A stretch of 64,000 nucleotides of DNA from positions 1 to 64,000 of the forward strand of contig NZ_LGUR01000106.1 of assembly GCF_001270495.1 (NCBI RefSeq), read 5' to 3'. The notes below the pieces were generated by a model. The model saw only the letters and a list, made by a program, of their open reading frames with translations. It was not told the origin of the DNA and made no database searches. Each line of letters starts with the position of its first letter. Within the stretch, counting starts at the first letter, position 1. Origin of the DNA: Streptomyces viridochromogenes (GTDB taxonomy: Bacteria > Actinomycetota > Actinomycetes > Streptomycetales > Streptomycetaceae). Below are positions 60,101-64,000 of the stretch, one piece after another. The translations under genes and the position numbers were made by a program.

Positions 60101-60635
60101 CTTCCTGAAGTGGCACGTGATGGACCGCGCGGGCCGCACACCGGTGGCCAGCGAGCACGACTTCGACGTCACCCTCGAAGCGGGCGACTTCGAGGTGCGC
60201 ATCCGTGGCCAGCTGGACCGCGTCGAGGCCGACGGCGAGGGCCGTGCCTACGTCGTCGACTTCAAGACCGGCAAGCAGGCACCCAGCGCGGCCGAGGTGG
60301 CCCGCCACCCGCAGCTCGCCGTCTATCAGCTCGCCGTCCGCGAGGGCGCCGTCGACGAGGCCTTCGACGGCGTACGCCCCGAGCCGGGCGGCGCCGAACT
60401 CGTCCAGCTGCGCCAGGGTGCCGCCAAGCGGGACGGCGGCGAGACGCTGCCCAAGGTGCAGCAGCAGGAGCCGTTGGACGGCGCCGAGGGGGAGTGGGTC
60501 GGCGACCTGCTCGCCACGGCCGCGGGCAAGGTCCTCGACGAACGGTTCACACCCACCGCGGGCCAGCACTGCACCCACTGCGCGTTCCGGGCGTCGTGCA
60601 GCGCGCGGCCCGAGGGGCGGCAGGTGGTCGAGTAG
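57186..60635 (+). CDS. AdnA-like helicase-nuclease of double-strand break repair
   Basis: 1149 aa. UvrD/Rep-type helicase: Walker A GPGTGKTT at 58-65, TFSRKAA, VDEYQDTDPAQ, GDPDQSIYAFRGAD, RLMTAHRSKGLEW, VAATRARERL. C-terminal RecB-type nuclease: LDRVEADGEG..VVDFKTGK and a Cys set (Cys in NTCSLQWF, then CTHCAFRASC) that in this family holds a 4Fe-4S cluster. With the next gene it makes an AdnAB-type end-resection machine, the actinobacterial counterpart of RecBCD. A Glu/Thr-rich insertion (about 475-520) is not conserved. GTG 57186; GTG 57228 or 57261 possible. Confidence 0.88.
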   Translation: MSSSFSTRRLSHPQVRQGARGAYRLVRTPVVQAAPPRLDAAQRAVVAHANGPLLVLAGPGTGKTTTLVESVAARIARGGDPARILVLTFSRKAAVELRDRMALRIGAARAPRATTFHSFCYALVRAHQDTDLFVEPMRLLSGPEQDVTVRELLAGQPDLERLGLAHVRWPDELRACLTTRGFADEVRAVLARSRELGLGPDALDDFARRIGRPDWRAAASFLAEYLDVLDMQGVLDYAELVHRAVLLARRPEAARRLAAQYDAVYVDEYQDTDPAQVRLLHALAGGGRNLVAFGDPDQSIYAFRGADVNGILEFPHAFPRADGRPAPVEVLSTSRRSGAALLSATRLLTQRMPLTRLPAEKVRAHRELAPVREGGRVEVFTYPTPGTELDNIADILRRAHLEDGVPWGEMAVLVRAGSRSIPTVRRALTAAGVPLDIDGDDLPLRHEPAVAPLLTALRAVATAEAQPARGDGGVRTGDGDARTGEAAGTETEAEDGTGSETETEAEDETEGDASAGGPAPGASWLDTETALTLLASPLAGMDAADLRRLGRALRDEERSAGNPMPPPSDELLARALAEPERLAVHDPTYARGAQRLGALLRKARERLAGGGTAEEALWDLWEGTPWPTRLERAARRGGAAGRNADRDLDAVCALFATAARAEERTGGRGTLNFLAEVEAEDIAADTLTRRAVRPDAVRLMTAHRSKGLEWRLVVVAGVQEGLWPDLRRRGSLLEADRIGRDGLAEPLTPGALLAEERRLFYVAATRARERLVVTAVKAPADDGDQPSRFLTELGVEPRDVTGRPRRPLSVAALVAELRATTVDPRASDTLREAAARRLARLAALADEDGRPLVPSAHPYRWWGMFEPTESKVPLRDRDQPVVLSGSALDQLANTCSLQWFLGREVKADAPATVAQGFGNVVHVLADEVASGHTPADLAVLMERLDSVWNALAFDAPWKSAQEKDNARVALERFLKWHVMDRAGRTPVASEHDFDVTLEAGDFEVRIRGQLDRVEADGEGRAYVVDFKTGKQAPSAAEVARHPQLAVYQLAVREGAVDEAFDGVRPEPGGAELVQLRQGAAKRDGGETLPKVQQQEPLDGAEGEWVGDLLATAAGKVLDERFTPTAGQHCTHCAFRASCSARPEGRQVVE
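57212..57237 (+). other. 11-bp perfect hairpin at the start of the adnA-like gene
   Basis: CCTGTCGCACC-CCCA-GGTGCGACAGG, either early coding sequence or the 5' UTR if the true start is GTG 57261. Confidence 0.5.
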
Positions 60636-60745
60636 GTCGGCGGCACGTGGTCGAGCGACCGGAGCGGTCGACTGACGGGAGTGACCGATCGCACCACCCC
60701 TGCTGACCTGTGCTTCTTCCGGCCCGACGGGCGATACGGCATCGA

Positions 60746-60768
60746 CTGTCAGTGCCCGCCGCTAGCCT
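60746..60768 (+). promoter_or_regulatory. RecA-independent (PafBC-type) DNA-damage promoter of the adnB-like gene
   Basis: CTGTCAGTG (60746-60754), 8 nt, TAGCCT (60763-60768), then 7 nt to GTG 60776. It matches TTGTCRGTG-N8-TANNNT at all but the first base. Confidence 0.75.
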
Positions 60769-60775
60769 CTCTGAG

Positions 60776-63700
60776 GTGCCCGCCCGTATCACTGATCCCG
60801 ATCAGCTCAAGGAGCTCCTCGGCATCCCCTTCACTCCGGAGCAGACGGCCTGCATCATCGCGCCGCCCGCCCCGCAGGTGATCGTGGCCGGAGCCGGCTC
60901 GGGCAAGACGACGGTGATGGCGGCGCGCGTGGTGTGGCTGGTCGGCACCGGCCAGGTCGCCCCCGAACAGGTCCTCGGCCTGACCTTCACCAATAAGGCC
61001 GCCGGTGAACTCGCCGAGCGCGTCCGCAAGGCGCTCGTCAAGGCCGGTGTCACCGACCCCGACGTCATCGACCCGGACAACCCACCCGGCGAGCCGGTGA
61101 TCTCGACGTACCACGCCTTCGCGGGCCGCCTGCTCACCGATCACGGCCTGCGCATCGGCCTCGAACCGACCTCCCGCCTGCTCGCCGACGCCACCCGCTA
61201 CCAGCTCGCCGCGCGCGTGCTGCGCGAAGCCCCGGGGCCGTACCCGGCCCTCACCCGGTCCTTCGCCGACCTGGTGAGCGACCTGCTCGCCCTCGACTCC
61301 GAGCTCGCCGAGCACCTCGTAAGGCCCGAGGCCTTGCGTGCGTACGACGCCGAGCTGCTACTCAGCCTCCAGGGGGCCAAGCTCACCAACGCCGATCTGC
61401 GCAAGGTCCCGGAGGCGGCCGCGGCGCGTCGGGAACTCGCCGACCTCGTGGTCCGCTACCGCGCCGCCAAGAGGGAGCGCGATCTGCTCGACTTCGGCGA
61501 CCAGATCGCCCTGTCGGCGCAGCTCGCCGGCATCCCCGAAGTGGGCCGTATCCTGCGCGACGAGTTCCGCGTGGTCCTCCTGGACGAGTACCAGGACACC
61601 TCGGTCGCTCAACGCGTCCTTCTTGCGGGCCTGTTCGGGGACGGCACCGGCCACCCGGTGACCGCCGTCGGTGACCCCTGCCAGGCGATCTACGGCTGGC
61701 GGGGCGCCTCCGTCGCCAACCTCGACGACTTCCCCGAGCACTTCGCGCACGGCGACGGCCGCTCCGCCACCCGCCAGGCGCTCAGCGAGAACCGCCGCAG
61801 CGGCGGCCGCCTCCTGGACCTCGCCAACGGCCTCGCGGAGCCCCTGCGCGCCATGCACGCGGGTGTGGAAGCCCTCCGCCCGGCCCCGGGAGCCGAGCGC
61901 GACGGCACGGTCCGCTGCGCCCTCCTGTCCACCCATGCAGAGGAGATCGACTGGATCGCCGACTCGGTCGCGCACCTCGTCCGCACCGGCAAGGAGCCGG
62001 GCGAGATCGCCGTCCTGTGTCGTACGGCGACGGACTTCGCCGAGATCCAGGGCGCGCTCGTCGCCCGGGACGTCCCCGTCGAGGTGGTCGGCCTGTCCGG
62101 GCTGCTCCATCTGCCCGAGGTCGCCGACCTGGTAGCCGTCTGTGAGGTCCTCCAGGACCCCGGCGCCAACGCCTCCCTGGTCCGCCTGCTCACCGGCCCG
62201 CGCTGGCGGATCGGCCCGCGCGACCTCGCCCTCCTGGGGCGCCGCGCACGGCTGCTGGTCTCTCACGCGCGCGTGGACGGCGACGACGACCCGGACCGGC
62301 GGCTCGCCGAGGCGGTCGAGGGGGTCGACCCCGCCGAGGTGATCTCGCTCGCGGACGCCCTGGACACCTTCCTGGAGACGCCGCTGGACGGCGACGGCGA
62401 CACCGACGGGCTGCCCTTCTCACCGGACGCGCGCGTGCGGTTCGCGCGCCTGGCCACCGAACTGCGCGACCTGCGCCGCTCCCTGTCCGACCCGCTGATG
62501 GACGTCCTCCACCGCGTCCTCGCCGTCACCGGCCTGGAGGTGGAACTGTCGGCCTCCCCGCACGCGCTGGCCGCCCGCCGCCGCGAGACCCTGTCCAACT
62601 TCCTCGACATCGCCGCCTCGTTCGCGGCCGGCGACAACCAGGCGAGCCTGCTCGCCTTCCTCGCGTTCCTGCGCACCGCCGCCCAGTACGAGAAGGGTCT
62701 CGACAACGCCCTCCCCGGAGGGGAGAACACCGTCAAGGTGCTCACCGCGCACAAGTCCAAGGGCCTGGAGTGGGACGTCGTCGCCGTCCCCGGCCTGGTC
62801 ACCGGCACCTTCCCCAGCACCCAGGGCCGCGAGAAGTGGACCGCGCAGGGCAAGGTGCTGCCGCACGAACTGCGCGGCGACACCGCCACGCTCCCCGACG
62901 TCGCCTCCTGGGACTCCCGCGGCCTGAAAGCCTTCCACGAGGCCATGAAGGATCACCAGCACACCGAGGAACTCCGCCTCGGCTACGTCACCTTCACCCG
63001 CCCCCGCTCCCTGCTCCTGGGCTCCGGCCACTGGTGGGGCCCCAGCCAGAAGAAGCCCCGAGGCCCCTCCGACTTCCTGCAGGCCCTGTACGACCACTGC
63101 GCGGCCGGGCACGGCGAGATCGAGGCGTGGGCCGACGAGCCGGCCGAGGACGAGGAGAACCCGGCCCTGCACCGGGAGAACGCCGAACAGGTATGGCCCC
63201 TGCCCCTCGACGAGGCCGCCCTGACCCGACGCCGCGCGGCCGCCGAGACGGTCCTGGCCCATCTGGAGAGCCTCACCTCCCACGGGGAGGACCACCCGGC
63301 CGCGACCCACGCCCCAGACACGTACGACGATCCGGACTGGCCTCCGCCACCGGACGACGAAACCCCGGCCGACGAGTTCTCCCACGAGTTCCCCGACGAG
63401 CTCTCCGAGGAGAGCGACCCCTTCGAGAGCGACCGCGCGTTCGAGGAGGGCCCCGGCGACTGGGACTCCTGGACCACCGACCGCCCGCACATCCCGCACC
63501 AGGCGGTATCCCCGGAACCCCCCGCCGAGCCACCGGCTCGCGTCCACCCCACGGAACCGGAACCACTCACCCCGGAGGAATCCCGCACCCTCGCCTCCTG
63601 GGACCGCGACCTCGACGCCCTCACCGGGGAACTTCTGCGCGCCCGCGCGCGCGTCACGGACGTCCCCCTGCCCGCGTCGCTGACCGCCTCCCAGCTGCTC

Positions 63701-64000
63701 CGGCTGGCCGCCGACCCGGACGGGTTCGCGCAGGAACTCGCGCGCCCCATGCCGCGCCCTCCACAACCCGCCGCACGCCGAGGCACCCGGTTCCACGCTT
63801 GGGTCGAAGCCCGCTTCGAAGAGCTGACGCTGCCCATGCTGGAGCCGGAGGACCTGCCCGGCAGCGAAGCAGAGATCGCCGACGAGCGGGACCTGGAGGC
63901 GCTCAAGGACGCCTTCGAGCGCACCGAGTACGCGCAGCGCACGCCGTACCGGGTAGAGACCCCGTTCCAGCTCGCGATAGCCGGCCGCGTCGTGCGGGGC
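60776..64000 (+). CDS. AdnB-like helicase-nuclease (3' end outside window)
   Basis: At least 1075 codons, open to the window end. GTG 60776 opens MPARITDPDQLKELL; Walker A GAGSGKTT at 39-46, LTFTNKAAGEL, STYHAFAGRLL, LLDEYQDTSVAQ, GDPCQAIYGWRGA, LTAHKSKGLEWDVV and LGYVTFTRPRSLLL complete the UvrD-type motor. An acidic linker follows, and the frame ends at AIAGRVVRG, the start of the RecB-type nuclease. The motor motifs are more canonical than in AdnA, as expected for AdnB, the leading motor. No Shine-Dalgarno; leaderless from the promoter at 60746. Confidence 0.9.
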   Translation, partial: MPARITDPDQLKELLGIPFTPEQTACIIAPPAPQVIVAGAGSGKTTVMAARVVWLVGTGQVAPEQVLGLTFTNKAAGELAERVRKALVKAGVTDPDVIDPDNPPGEPVISTYHAFAGRLLTDHGLRIGLEPTSRLLADATRYQLAARVLREAPGPYPALTRSFADLVSDLLALDSELAEHLVRPEALRAYDAELLLSLQGAKLTNADLRKVPEAAAARRELADLVVRYRAAKRERDLLDFGDQIALSAQLAGIPEVGRILRDEFRVVLLDEYQDTSVAQRVLLAGLFGDGTGHPVTAVGDPCQAIYGWRGASVANLDDFPEHFAHGDGRSATRQALSENRRSGGRLLDLANGLAEPLRAMHAGVEALRPAPGAERDGTVRCALLSTHAEEIDWIADSVAHLVRTGKEPGEIAVLCRTATDFAEIQGALVARDVPVEVVGLSGLLHLPEVADLVAVCEVLQDPGANASLVRLLTGPRWRIGPRDLALLGRRARLLVSHARVDGDDDPDRRLAEAVEGVDPAEVISLADALDTFLETPLDGDGDTDGLPFSPDARVRFARLATELRDLRRSLSDPLMDVLHRVLAVTGLEVELSASPHALAARRRETLSNFLDIAASFAAGDNQASLLAFLAFLRTAAQYEKGLDNALPGGENTVKVLTAHKSKGLEWDVVAVPGLVTGTFPSTQGREKWTAQGKVLPHELRGDTATLPDVASWDSRGLKAFHEAMKDHQHTEELRLGYVTFTRPRSLLLGSGHWWGPSQKKPRGPSDFLQALYDHCAAGHGEIEAWADEPAEDEENPALHRENAEQVWPLPLDEAALTRRRAAAETVLAHLESLTSHGEDHPAATHAPDTYDDPDWPPPPDDETPADEFSHEFPDELSEESDPFESDRAFEEGPGDWDSWTTDRPHIPHQAVSPEPPAEPPARVHPTEPEPLTPEESRTLASWDRDLDALTGELLRARARVTDVPLPASLTASQLLRLAADPDGFAQELARPMPRPPQPAARRGTRFHAWVEARFEELTLPMLEPEDLPGSEAEIADERDLEALKDAFERTEYAQRTPYRVETPFQLAIAGRVVRG

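Noticed and set aside
1..64000. CRISPR arrays
   Set aside because: No regularly spaced direct repeats with unique spacers; the only tandem repeats are coding (helicase tail, DUF3152) or clt/iteron-like.

Overview
The window is actinobacterial and almost certainly Streptomyces. It is very GC-rich with strong GC3 bias, and many starts are GTG. Several promoters place a TANNNT hexamer 6-7 nt before the start codon (leaderless genes). From memory, the chromosomal gene order (HtrA protease, tatB, mrp, DUF1003, MgtE-like, corA, DEAD-box helicase, moeZ, alkyltransferase-like gene, AdnAB-type helicase-nucleases) matches a conserved Streptomyces core block; no search was run.

Layout. 1-8.9 kb: a partial HtrA-like protease, tatB, mrp and two magnesium-related genes (a soluble MgtE_N/CBS protein and corA); the corA leader folds like a riboswitch. 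9-25 kb: mostly conserved housekeeping or unknown genes (SUFU-like, MFS, PHP phosphoesterase, MarC, NYN, hydrolases, DEAD-box helicase, ferritin-like, DUF3107, TetR, DUF3152) plus a 50-aa protein gene. 24.9-30.7 kb: an oligopeptide ABC operon (binding protein, two permeases, fused double ATPase) preceded by a palindrome, a promoter, a Cys-containing leader peptide and a hairpin. 30.9-35.8 kb: a translationally coupled operon (PelF-like glycosyltransferase, membrane protein, sugar epimerase, spherulin-4-like hydrolase) that looks like a Pel/galactosaminogalactan-type exopolysaccharide system. Then moeZ.

36,989-49,972 is an integrated actinomycete integrative and conjugative element (AICE) inserted at the 3' end of moeZ. 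A 13-bp direct repeat that includes the moeZ stop codon marks both ends. Left to right it carries a leftward HTH-sensor/PP2C-like pair, a control region with a tRNA-like fold, a transfer operon (DUF6284, Pycsar-effector-like membrane protein, SpdB-like protein, small proteins, FtsK/TraB translocase), a repeat cluster resembling a clt transfer site, a primase-polymerase/ATPase replication pair, an iteron-like region, an excisionase-like protein and a tyrosine integrase.

To its right lie two tandem secreted tripeptidyl-aminopeptidase-like hydrolases. The first has lost its normal C-terminus at a G11C11 palindrome that may be an assembly artefact. Next come a large flippase/kinase-like membrane protein, an alkyltransferase-like DNA repair gene, and the AdnA- and AdnB-like helicase-nucleases (the last cut by the window end). 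The alkyltransferase-like and adnB-like genes each start 7 nt after a sequence matching the RecA-independent (PafBC-type) DNA-damage promoter, so this end looks like a coordinated repair block.
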